Positions 1 to 5,813 of a stretch of 37,850 nucleotides of DNA are shown piece by piece. The DNA is from Candidatus Peregrinibacteria bacterium (lineage in GTDB: Bacteria > Patescibacteriota > Gracilibacteria > CAIRYL01 > GCA-016699755). The stretch covers positions 1-37,850 of the forward strand of contig JANTGK010000011.1 of assembly GCA_024762935.1 (NCBI GenBank), written 5' to 3'. Each line of letters opens with the position of its first letter. The stretch's first letter is position 1. Under the pieces are notes generated by a model. It saw nothing but the letters and a program-made list of their open reading frames with translations. It had not been told where the DNA came from and made no database searches. Position numbers and translations under genes: made by a program.

Positions 1-846
1 TGGGGGCCAGTCGACCTCTACGTCGGAGGGGCGGAACACGCCGTGCTTCACCTTCTCTATTCTCGGTTTTGGCACAAGGTGTTTTACGACATGGGGCTCG
101 TTTCTACAAAAGAACCCTTCAAAAAACTCATGAATCAGGGGCTTATCTTGGCAGAAGATGGGCAAAAGATGAGTAAGTCTTTGGGGAATGTCGTCAACCC
201 CGATGAAATTGTCGAAGCATACGGGGCAGATACGCTCCGCATGTACGAGATGTTCATGGGGCCATTTGAGCAGAGTAAGGTGTGGAATACGGGAGCAGTT
301 GAAGGAATGTACAAATTTCTTCAGCGAATTTGGAGGCTTTATTCCACAAAAAAGATTGGGAGTGAACACTCTCCTCCAGAGGCATTCCAAAAACTCACGC
401 ATAAAACGGTCAAAAAAGTAACGGGAGATATCGAAGGGTTTAAGTTTAATACAGCCATTTCACAGATGATGATCTTTGTAAATGAAGCACAAAAGCTCGA
501 TGCTCTTCCCGAAAAAGCGATGAGAAAATTTATTCGAATTCTCGCTCCTTTTGCTCCTCATCTCGCAGAAGAAATTTGGAGTGAGATCTTTCAGGAAAAG
601 GAGACAATTTCATTTGCTCCGTGGCCTTCGTTTGACGATTCCCTTACACAAGATGACGAGATACAACTCGTATTGCAGGTAAATGGAAAACTCCGCGCAA
701 CAATCTCTGTTCCGGCAGACATCCAAAAGGATGAGGCTATCATGCAGGCAAAAGAGAACGAAAAGGTACAAAAATTTACCGAGGGAAAAACACTCATAAA
801 AGAGATCTTTGTTCCGGGAAAAATTGTAAACCTTGTCGTGAAATAA
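1..846 (+). CDS. leuS: Leucyl-tRNA synthetase, C-terminal part (5' truncated by window edge)
   Basis: Class Ia aminoacyl-tRNA synthetase that charges tRNA-Leu in the cytoplasm. The reading frame is open from base 1 (WGPVDLYVGGAEHAV), so the ORF-track GTG at 43 is internal and the true start lies outside the window. The KMSKS ATP-binding loop is encoded at about 166-180, inside DGQKMSKSLGNVVNPD. The helical anticodon-binding domain follows, then the usual small C-terminal domain (QVNGKLRATISVP ... EGKTLIKEIFVPGKIVNLVVK). The gene ends in TAA. No terminator hairpin is visible; the next 40 bases are very AT-rich and look like the promoter of the Fic gene. Identification is secure. Confidence 0.97.
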   Translation, partial: WGPVDLYVGGAEHAVLHLLYSRFWHKVFYDMGLVSTKEPFKKLMNQGLILAEDGQKMSKSLGNVVNPDEIVEAYGADTLRMYEMFMGPFEQSKVWNTGAVEGMYKFLQRIWRLYSTKKIGSEHSPPEAFQKLTHKTVKKVTGDIEGFKFNTAISQMMIFVNEAQKLDALPEKAMRKFIRILAPFAPHLAEEIWSEIFQEKETISFAPWPSFDDSLTQDDEIQLVLQVNGKLRATISVPADIQKDEAIMQAKENEKVQKFTEGKTLIKEIFVPGKIVNLVVK

Positions 847-860
847 TATATAAACTTTTC

Positions 861-890
861 TTGTAATTATATATAAACTTTATATATACT
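861..890 (+). promoter_or_regulatory. Putative promoter of the Fic gene with two AT-rich direct repeats
   Basis: TTGTAA (861-866) and TATACT (885-890) are separated by 18 bases. The 12-mer ATATATAAACTT occurs twice (846-857 and 869-880), 23 bp apart, so one copy lies between leuS and the -35 box and the other in the promoter spacer. Direct repeats at about two helical turns could be an operator, possibly for the winged-helix tail of the Fic protein itself. That link is inference. The -10 box ends only 4 bases before the first candidate start codon. Confidence 0.4.
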
Positions 891-894
891 ATAT

Positions 895-2262
895 GTGTTT
901 TTTATACATATAGTGCAAATAAAAATATCCTCACCAAATCCAAAAAAAATAAATAACAAAGTAATATCTACTTTTTTGAATAAAAATTATTTTTCTTCTG
1001 ATGAGTGGACAAAATTTGTAAAAAAGCAAAACAATCCAAAGTATAAATCGTGGAAAGAAATTCAGCGATCACTCACTATTCCTTTAAAACTAAGGCCAGA
1101 AGAGGCATTTAAACTTCTTAATATCGATAGACGAGCTTCAGCAAAACAAACACCTATCTGTGATAAACAAGGTGTACCATTTGTGTGGGAAGAGCTCAGT
1201 CGATTTCGTTTTTTCTGTGATGATTTTGCAAAGAATTTTGGCGCATATAAAACTAAAAATACCCTTTCTGATGAAAAAAAAGACCTCCAGAGAAAAAAAA
1301 TATTTGAAGGTACTGTTGAAGAAGCCATTGCCTCTTCGCAAATGGAAGGGGCGATTATTACGAGAAAGCAAGGGAGGGAACTCTTGAGGTCAAAGAGAAA
1401 GCCAAAGACAAATGCTGAAATTATGGTTTTTAATAACTACAGAACAATTATCCGTATAGAAAATGAATGGAAACACGAAAAAATGAGTGAAAGTCTTTTA
1501 ATCCGAATACAAGAGAGTCTTACAAAAAATACGCTTGAGAAGCCACAGCACGAAGGGCAGCTTCGAAAAGATGCCGATAATATTGTCGTTGGTGATAAAC
1601 TGCAAGACAGAACGGCTTTTGTACCACCAACAGAAAAACAGATGAAAAAACAACTCATCCGCCTTATCGATTTTGCAAACGATGAACTTGCTCATGATGA
1701 ATACTTTGGAGATCTTCCAAAGGCTATTCTTCTTCACTTCTGGATTGCCTATCTCCATCCATTTTGTGATGGGAACGGAAGAACAGCACGGGCCATATTT
1801 TACTGGTATCTTTTACGGAATAATTATCCGTATATTGGGTTTTTACCGATATCTACACGAATTAAAAAATCAAAAAATTCCTATGAACAAGCCTTTCTTC
1901 TCGTAGAACAAGATAATAACAATCTGACATATTTTTTTGATTACATCATCAGGCAGATGAAAATTTCTATAAAGGATTTTCAGGAGTATGAAGAGAGACT
2001 CGAACAAGAAGAACAAAAAAATATTGAGATCAGTAAAAAATGCTCAAACCTCAATGATCGACAAATAGAACTGCTTCAATATTTTCTCCAACACCCAAAT
2101 GAGTACACTACCTTTGGTCGACATCAATCGTATCAGGAGGTGTCACATGTTACCGCACGAAAAGACCTCCTTGCCTTAGAAGAAAAAAACTACCTTTCTT
2201 CACGAAAAAAAGGCAAACACATATTTTTCTCCCCTACCAAAAAAGTACAAACACTCTTGTAA
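895..2262 (+). CDS. Fic-domain protein (putative AMP transferase) with C-terminal winged helix
   Basis: Fic enzymes usually transfer AMP from ATP to hydroxyl side chains of target proteins. The core motif HPFCDGNGR starts at about residue 288, with the catalytic His, the phosphate-binding loop and the following Arg all present. An N-terminal SSQMEG (about residues 147-152) matches the [S/T]xxxE[G/N] inhibitory helix motif, so this is a class II-like, self-inhibited Fic. The last ~70 residues (LNDRQIELLQYF ... VTARKDLLALEEKNYL) look like a winged helix DNA-binding domain, as in many stand-alone Fic regulators. The start is uncertain: GTG 895 or GTG 913, neither with a Shine-Dalgarno. The ORF is AT-rich and has no partner antitoxin gene beside it. 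Whether it AMPylates a protein or mainly acts as a regulator cannot be read from the sequence. Confidence 0.88.
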   Translation: MFFIHIVQIKISSPNPKKINNKVISTFLNKNYFSSDEWTKFVKKQNNPKYKSWKEIQRSLTIPLKLRPEEAFKLLNIDRRASAKQTPICDKQGVPFVWEELSRFRFFCDDFAKNFGAYKTKNTLSDEKKDLQRKKIFEGTVEEAIASSQMEGAIITRKQGRELLRSKRKPKTNAEIMVFNNYRTIIRIENEWKHEKMSESLLIRIQESLTKNTLEKPQHEGQLRKDADNIVVGDKLQDRTAFVPPTEKQMKKQLIRLIDFANDELAHDEYFGDLPKAILLHFWIAYLHPFCDGNGRTARAIFYWYLLRNNYPYIGFLPISTRIKKSKNSYEQAFLLVEQDNNNLTYFFDYIIRQMKISIKDFQEYEERLEQEEQKNIEISKKCSNLNDRQIELLQYFLQHPNEYTTFGRHQSYQEVSHVTARKDLLALEEKNYLSSRKKGKHIFFSPTKKVQTLL

Positions 2263-2453
2263 AGTGAGAAGAGAGGCCTCAAGGGGTCGCATATATATAA
2301 AGGGTGCACAACGTTTTTCACTCGCTATGCGTCTTCGCGAAATAAAAATGAGCAGAGAAAGAAAAGATATTCCTCTTTTTTATTGAAACAATAAATCGTG
2401 AAGCGATCCATGATGTTTGTTTTTTTGAGAATTTTCTCGTGCGGAATCTCCCC
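2263..2453. other. Intergenic stretch upstream of small-peptide unit 1
   Basis: No gene is supported here. The interval starts after the Fic stop and holds the first copy of the ~120-bp R repeat (listed separately), then AT-rich DNA leading to the unit 1 promoter. No strong intrinsic terminator for the Fic gene is visible. Confidence 0.6.
2305..2423 (+). repeat. R repeat, copy 1 (~120 bp, imperfect)
   Basis: Starts with TGCACAACGTTTTTCACTCG and matches 3027-3145 over most of its length. The blocks CGCTATGCGTCTTCGCGAAA, TAAAAATGAGCAGAGAAAGA and AATCGTGAAGCGATCCATGA are shared. The ends and a short AT-rich middle differ. It contains small dyads (TTCGCGAA; ATCG-TGAAG-CGAT). It lies upstream of the first small-peptide promoter. 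Confidence 0.8.
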
Positions 2454-2481
2454 TTGCTTTTTTATAATAAAAGTATAAAAA
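2454..2481 (+). promoter_or_regulatory. Promoter of small-peptide unit 1
   Basis: TTGCTT (2454-2459), a 16-base spacer ending in AGTA, then TAAAAA (2476-2481). The layout is the same as in unit 2 (TTGACA, 16 bases ending AGTA, TAAGAT). In both units the predicted transcript starts at or within a base or two of the ACTTTG that opens the leader stem. The parallel spacing supports both assignments; the -35 box is weak on its own. Confidence 0.5.
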
Positions 2482-2488
2482 TCTCATT

Positions 2489-2541
2489 ACTTTGTTTTTT
2501 GCCAAGGAGCACGGGAGTCCGTTGCTTCGCAAAAGCAGAGT
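2489..2541 (+). ncRNA. Structured 5' leader, copy 1 (nested stems P1 and P2)
   Basis: P1 pairs ACTTTGTTTTTTGC (2489-2502) with GCAAAAGCAGAGT (2529-2541), 13 pairs with one bulged T. P2, nested directly inside, pairs GGAGCACGG (2506-2514) with CCGTTGCTTC (2519-2528), 9 pairs with one bulged T and the loop GAGT. The same two stems with the same bulges form at 3327-3381, where sequence changes keep the pairing (P1: two T·G become T-A, one C-G becomes T-A; P2: G·T becomes A-T, C-G becomes T-A). This supports a cis-regulatory RNA. I do not recognise the class. Confidence 0.6.
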
Positions 2542-2572
2542 ATCAGGTTAAAAACATAGGAGAAATACTAAG

Positions 2573-2812
2573 ATGTCTAGCAAAGATGGGTATGTTCAAT
2601 TAGCTGAAATCAAAGATCTTTCTGAGATGGATCTTGCGATATTGGTTGAAGAAATGTTGAACGATGAAAGAAGGTTTTCAATGATGGCTTGGAGGGTTGT
2701 TTCCAAGCTTCAGTCCCTCGCTTTGACAGATGAGGAAAAAAATCTACTTGCTCCAGAAGCAAACCTGAATGATCTCGTAAGGTCTCGACACTGTATAGTA
2801 TCTGCTACCTGA
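2573..2812 (+). CDS. Small protein, paralog family member 1 (79 aa), function unknown
   Basis: Not recognised. ATG start preceded by AGGAGA with good spacing. The peptide is mostly helical and acidic, with no signal peptide or membrane segment. It is homologous to the next two small ORFs. LSEMDLAILVEEMLNDERRFS aligns without gaps to LSEDDFKVLLNKILAEALSFS of the third. F-S-x-x-A-W-R-V-V ... APEANLNDL aligns to F-T-x-x-A-W-H-L-L ... SPDANLEKL of the second. Upstream are a promoter and the structured leader; the 28-nt hairpin starts 6 bases after the stop. It could be a regulator, a modified-peptide precursor or a small structural protein. The paralogy makes it a real gene; its role is open. Confidence 0.65.
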   Translation: MSSKDGYVQLAEIKDLSEMDLAILVEEMLNDERRFSMMAWRVVSKLQSLALTDEEKNLLAPEANLNDLVRSRHCIVSAT

Positions 2813-2818
2813 TTGTCC

Positions 2819-2846
2819 GGCGAGCGTAGAGAAATCTGCGCTCGCC
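2819..2846 (+). other. Covarying 28-nt hairpin, copy 1
   Basis: GGCGAGCGTAGA, loop GAAA, TCTGCGCTCGCC: a 12-bp stem with one T·G pair and a GNRA-type loop. It begins 6 bases after the stop of small gene 1. The nearest T-run starts about 10 bases beyond the stem, too far for a textbook terminator. Confidence 0.75.
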
Positions 2847-2936
2847 AACACACCTTTTTTGCAGAAAGAGAAAAACTTCACGTTTTTGCGAATCACGAGT
2901 AAAAAATGAGTTACCTGTTAGGACTAGAGAACATAA

Positions 2937-2990
2937 TGTGCAGAATTCACTTTATTCGCTATGCGTCTTCACGAATCAAAAGAGTAAAAG
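2937..2990 (+). repeat. R repeat, partial copy 2
   Basis: The block ATTCGCTATGCGTCTTCACG and its flank (GTGCAGAATTCACTT before, AATCAAAAGAG after) match the first half of the R repeats at 2305 and 3027. The second half is missing or diverged. Confidence 0.6.
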
Positions 2991-3026
2991 AGAAGCACAT
3001 TCTTTTGTCGGAGATGGAAAATATAA

Positions 3027-3145
3027 TGCACAATGTTTTTCATTCGCTATGCGTCTTCGCGAAATAAAAATGAGCAGAGAAAGAAAAGATATTTCTCCAC
3101 TAAAATCAAATAACAAATCGTGAAGCGATCCATGAATTTTGTTTC
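3027..3145 (+). repeat. R repeat, copy 3 (~120 bp, imperfect)
   Basis: Starts TGCACAATGTTTTTCATTCG and matches copy 1 (2305-2423), including GCGTCTTCGCGAAATAAAAA and AATCGTGAAGCGATCCATGA. As in unit 1, it precedes the promoter, leader and small gene, so the duplicated unit is larger than the gene. Here the palindromic 48-bp element sits between the R repeat and the promoter. Confidence 0.8.
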
Positions 3146-3179
3146 TGTGGGTCTTCTGCACCTCTTTCTCAGGAATTTT

Positions 3180-3227
3180 GCGCGGAGCCTCCCTCCCTTT
3201 ATCAAAGGGAGGGTTGGGGAGGGATTT
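3180..3227. repeat. Palindromic 48-bp repeat, copy 1
   Basis: GCGCGGAGCCTCCCTCCCTT ... GGTTGGGGAGGGATTT. The core CTCCCTTTATCAAAGGGAG forms a snap-back hairpin. It matches 6136-6183 at 45 of 48 positions by eye. It resembles a dispersed extragenic palindrome and contains no gene. Confidence 0.85.
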
Positions 3228-3292
3228 CCCCCTCTCTTTCCTCCCATTAAATACTCATAAATAAGAGTTAAAAAAATAATATAAATAAATTA

Positions 3293-3320
3293 TTGACAAA
3301 TTATTTGAGGAGTATAAGAT
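3293..3320 (+). promoter_or_regulatory. Promoter of small-peptide unit 2
   Basis: Consensus -35 TTGACA (3293-3298), 16-base spacer, -10 TAAGAT (3315-3320). The start of transcription is predicted at about 3327, the first base of leader stem P1. The same spacing appears at unit 1. Confidence 0.65.
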
Positions 3321-3326
3321 TCCTCC

Positions 3327-3381
3327 ACTTTGTTTTTTGTCAAGAAGTACGGGAAACCGTCACTTCCGACACAAACAAAGT
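3327..3381 (+). ncRNA. Structured 5' leader, copy 2 (nested stems P1 and P2)
   Basis: P1 pairs ACTTTGTTTTTTGTC (3327-3341) with GACACAAACAAAGT (3368-3381), with one mismatch and one bulged T. P2 pairs GAAGTACGG (3344-3352) with CCGTCACTTC (3357-3366), with one bulged C and a GAAA loop. Geometry and bulge positions equal copy 1, with compensatory base changes. About 40 bases separate P1 from the ATG, including AAAGGAA as ribosome-binding site. Confidence 0.6.
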
Positions 3382-3420
3382 TCCAGGCACTTAACATTCA
3401 CGCAAATGAAAGGAAATCCA

Positions 3421-3681
3421 ATGGAAAAGAAAATGCAAGAAGTAGGAGTTCGCACAGCGAAGCTCCTTACTAGTCCAGAAAAAATGAACCAAAAGGTTCA
3501 GCAGATGATTGCTGAAGGTATATGTTTCACAGAAGCTGCATGGCATCTTCTCGAAGATTATGCTCGGGTGCAATGGATTGCACCTGCCGACCAACTCAAG
3601 GTTTCTCCGGATGCAAACCTGGAAAAACTTGAGGCACCAAAGGCTTCTGAAAACACCTTATTACTAGTAAAATCCGCCTGA
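3421..3681 (+). CDS. Small protein, paralog family member 2 (86 aa), function unknown
   Basis: Not recognised. The ORF track starts at TTG 3337, but that lies inside the structured leader. ATG 3421, six bases after AAAGGAA, is the better start; the in-frame ATG 3406 has no such site. The peptide shares with member 1 the pattern V-x-x-M ... F-T-x-x-A-W-x-L-L and a C-terminal S-P-D-A-N-L-E-K-L, with one residue of length difference between them. It is soluble and predicted mainly helical, with one Cys. The 28-nt hairpin follows 6 bases after the TGA stop, and member 3 starts 57 bases after that stop, so members 2 and 3 are probably cotranscribed. Confidence 0.65.
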   Translation: MEKKMQEVGVRTAKLLTSPEKMNQKVQQMIAEGICFTEAAWHLLEDYARVQWIAPADQLKVSPDANLEKLEAPKASENTLLLVKSA

Positions 3682-3687
3682 AAAACC

Positions 3688-3715
3688 GGTGAGCGTAGAT
3701 TTATCTGCGCTCGCC
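3688..3715 (+). other. Covarying 28-nt hairpin, copy 2
   Basis: GGTGAGCGTAGA, loop TTTA, TCTGCGCTCGCC: the same 12-bp stem as copy 1 with one C-G pair changed to T·G and a different loop. It lies between members 2 and 3 in the presumed transcript and has no T-run, so termination is not its obvious role. Confidence 0.75.
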
Positions 3716-3737
3716 ACAACCTTATTTGGAGAAAACC

Positions 3738-3938
3738 ATGGGAAGAGAAATACAACCGGGAGAGGTAATACACCTCTCTGAAGATGATTTTAAAGTTTTG
3801 CTCAACAAAATACTGGCAGAGGCATTGTCCTTTTCTCCTCTCGAAAAAGGAGACCCTCTACCCCAAACAAAATACAAAGGAGGTAAGTGCCTAAAAACAA
3901 CAAGTGCAGAGAAATCTGCGCTTGTTCACCCTGCCTAA
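3738..3938 (+). CDS. Small protein, paralog family member 3 (66 aa), C-terminus altered
   Basis: Not recognised. ATG 3738 is six bases after GGAG (3728-3731); the ORF-track TTG at 3726 overlaps that site. The N-terminal half aligns without gaps to member 1 (HLSEDDFKVLLNKILAEALSFS). After that the similarity stops. The DNA encoding SPLEKGDPLPQTKYKGG has a short dyad (CTCCT ... AGGAG), and the frame then runs through the 28-nt hairpin, which in members 1 and 2 lies outside the gene. A TAA at 3892, in another frame, sits where the stop of member 2 would be (GCCTAAAAAC versus GCCTGAAAAAC). This suggests a frameshift or insertion, so the gene may be decaying or have gained a new tail. Confidence 0.5.
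   Translation: MGREIQPGEVIHLSEDDFKVLLNKILAEALSFSPLEKGDPLPQTKYKGGKCLKTTSAEKSALVHPA
3899..3926 (+). other. Covarying 28-nt hairpin, copy 3 (overlaps end of member 3)
   Basis: AACAAGTGCAGA, loop GAAA, TCTGCGCTTGTT. Relative to copy 1, pairs 1, 2 and 4 change from G-C to A-T on both strands, pair 7 from C-G to T·G and pair 9 from T·G to C-G. All 12 pairs are kept. Compensatory changes of this kind indicate selection on the folded RNA (or on single-stranded DNA). Confidence 0.75.
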
Positions 3939-3949
3939 AATGTTTTGTA

Positions 3950-4265
3950 CTATCCACAAACATTTAGGACAGTGTAGTTTAGTTTTTGCTTCTTCAAGCG
4001 GAATTTCAGGATACCAAACTGAAGAGGTGAGAGAAAATGTTTGGATTTTTGAGGACGTTTATCGTTGAAGTATTTTAGTGATAACATATTTTGTTTTTGT
4101 ATTTTCTGAAGGGAAGGAAAGGCTCTTCCTCTATAAACCTCTTCTTCATCGATTCGATGTGTTCGTTCAACGTGTGAATTTAATCGAGGGTAGGCAGGAG
4201 GGATGAGCCGATGTTTATAGTCAAAAAGTTGGCACCCACGATGCTTCAAAGTTGTACTTTGAAGC
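3950..4265 (-). pseudogene. Transposase C-terminal remnant (integrase catalytic core type)
   Basis: The minus-strand frame encodes HRLIPPAYPRLNSHVERTHR, then DEEEVYR, FNDKRPQKSKHFLSPLQF. This matches the C-terminal part of rve-type DDE transposases (IS481/IS3-like): P-x-x-P-x-x-N-x-x-V-E-R with the last catalytic Glu, then the RPH-like tail motif. Only about 100 residues remain. The frame has no N-terminal part: a TAG lies just upstream in a 10+3+10 base perfect palindrome (4243-4265) that marks the break. No terminal inverted repeats could be assigned. It is a dead insertion sequence fragment. Confidence 0.7.
4243..4265. repeat. Perfect palindrome at the transposase break point
   Basis: GCTTCAAAGT, TGT, ACTTTGAAGC: 10-bp arms with a 3-base loop. 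The right arm coincides with the point where the transposase frame meets a stop, so it probably arose with the rearrangement that truncated the element. Confidence 0.8.
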
Positions 4266-4505
4266 TATAGATACAAAAATAAAACTCATCTACTCATGGC
4301 TGCAGTCAGGAGAAATGAGGAGGAGGTGTATCGTTTTTACTCCAGTTTATTTATATAAACTGTTTGTGTGCTCTGTGTTACACTTGTTTTACGGTCGTAT
4401 TAAAACACTATGCGGGTAGGCCCACTAATCTCATTGAGTATATTTCTCTTTCATTATTCATGAATCCTTCTTCGTTAATCCTTCTTTTTTTGGTATAATG
4501 CATAT
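4266..4505. other. Intergenic DNA upstream of cca
   Basis: No gene or repeat is supported between the transposase remnant and cca, apart from the cca promoter at its end. Some of it may be unrecognisable remains of the insertion sequence. Confidence 0.4.
4471..4499 (+). promoter_or_regulatory. cca promoter, extended -10, almost no leader
   Basis: TATAAT (4494-4499) is preceded by TGG, an extended -10, with a weak TTCGTT 17 bases upstream. The -10 ends 6 bases before the ATG at 4506, so the transcript would start at or within a base or two of the start codon, a leaderless mRNA. There is no Shine-Dalgarno. Confidence 0.6.
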
Positions 4506-5813
4506 ATGCAAAAAACAGCAATACAAATATGTAAAAAACTTCAAAATGCTGGGTTTGAGGCTCTTTTTGCCGGAGGAGCTGTTCGTGATCTCTTAATGGC
4601 TCGCAATCCAGATGATATTGATATCGCTACCAATGCAAAGCCAGAGGAAATTGAGGCCATTTTTGAAAAGAGCTTTGCCATTGGAAAACATTTTGGAGTG
4701 ATTCTTATTGAAGAAAATGGGCACCATTTTGAGATTGCTACGTTTCGGAGCGATGGCGGATATACCGATGGTCGTCGGCCAGATGCGGTATATTTCACTG
4801 ATAAAAAAGAAGATGCCCTTCGGCGTGATTTTACCTGTAATGCTCTTTTTTGGGATCCCATAGCAGACAAACTGTATGACTATGTTGGAGGAGAGCAAGA
4901 TATTAAAGAGAAAGTCCTTCGATTTGTCGGTGAGCCAGAGAGTCGCATTCGTGAGGATTACCTCCGTATATTACGAGCAGTGCGATTTAAAAATCGTCTA
5001 GAATTTACCTATGGTCCAAATCTAGAAGATGCCCTTCGGCAGCATGCCACCCTTGTTTCTGCCGTGTCAGCTGAGCGTATTAATACAGAGCTCACAAAAA
5101 TGTTACTCTCTTTAAAACGCACTTATGCTTTTTCTGATTTGGAATCTTTAGGGATTCTTCGGGTCATTCTCCCAGAAGTAGCAAATCTCACAAAAATTAC
5201 CGATGGAACAGGGGACAAAAATGTTTTTGAGCATACTATAGATTGTTTGTATCATGTTCCAAAAAACCCAGACCTCACCTTGGTTTGGGGACTCCTTCTT
5301 CATGATATTGGAAAAGCGACAACACTCGTTCATAAGGCCGATCGAAATCATTTTCCAGGACACGAGAGAGCATCGGAAAAAATGGCAAAAAAAATATGTA
5401 ATCGTTTAAAGTTTTCTCGTTTCCAAAAAGATAAGATTTGTTGGCTTTGCAGAGAGCATATTCCCTTCTATAATGTTCTGAAGATGAGCTACGTGCACCG
5501 AATGCATTTTTATGATCATCCTTTTTTCCGAGATCTCATTGACCTTTGTCGGTATGATGCTCTCGGGAGTGATGGTGATGATTCATTAGTAGATGTTATT
5601 GAAGCGGATTACAAGAAGGCACATGAGCAAAAATTGCTTCCACAGTTTCACCCTCGTCTCTTGGGGGGTGGGGAGATTATGGAGATTGCTCATATTGAGG
5701 AAGGAGCAAAAATCGGAGAAATAAAAAAAATTCTTCGAGACAAGCAGATTGCCGGTGAGATTTCGACCAAAGAAGAAGCAAAACAAGTCGTATTGCAGAT
5801 TTTATCTGAATAA
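4506..5813 (+). CDS. cca: CCA tRNA nucleotidyltransferase (polyA polymerase family)
   Basis: Adds or repairs the 3' CCA of tRNAs. The nucleotidyltransferase head has GGAVRD (residues 23-28) and the metal-binding DIDIA (D37 and D39), then the LRRDFTCNAL motif and RIREDYLRILRAVRF typical of the family. An HD domain follows, with FEHTIDCLYHVPKN and LLLHDIGK, as in the bacterial Cca subgroup carrying a phosphohydrolase domain. 435 aa is normal for the family. Both tRNA genes in this window already encode CCA, so repair may be its main task for those. The start is set by the promoter just upstream. The gene is single, with an unidentified minus-strand ORF running 12 bases into its end. Confidence 0.93.
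   Translation: MQKTAIQICKKLQNAGFEALFAGGAVRDLLMARNPDDIDIATNAKPEEIEAIFEKSFAIGKHFGVILIEENGHHFEIATFRSDGGYTDGRRPDAVYFTDKKEDALRRDFTCNALFWDPIADKLYDYVGGEQDIKEKVLRFVGEPESRIREDYLRILRAVRFKNRLEFTYGPNLEDALRQHATLVSAVSAERINTELTKMLLSLKRTYAFSDLESLGILRVILPEVANLTKITDGTGDKNVFEHTIDCLYHVPKNPDLTLVWGLLLHDIGKATTLVHKADRNHFPGHERASEKMAKKICNRLKFSRFQKDKICWLCREHIPFYNVLKMSYVHRMHFYDHPFFRDLIDLCRYDALGSDGDDSLVDVIEADYKKAHEQKLLPQFHPRLLGGGEIMEIAHIEEGAKIGEIKKILRDKQIAGEISTKEEAKQVVLQILSE

Noticed and set aside
3337-3420. Start of small gene 2 at TTG 3337
   Set aside because: This region forms the structured leader; ATG 3421 has a well-placed Shine-Dalgarno.
2819-3926. The three 28-nt hairpins as intrinsic terminators
   Set aside because: No T-run directly follows the stem in any copy; copy 2 lies inside a likely transcript and copy 3 inside a reading frame.
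2819-3926. Integron cassette array with attC sites
   Set aside because: The hairpins are only 28 nt, lack the R/L box layout, and no integron integrase is present.
2305-3938. CRISPR array
   Set aside because: Repeats are long, few, irregularly spaced and contain genes; no cas genes in the window.
2573-3938. Small proteins as nitrile-hydratase or Nif11 leader peptides
   Set aside because: No double-glycine cleavage site, core peptide or modification/export genes nearby.
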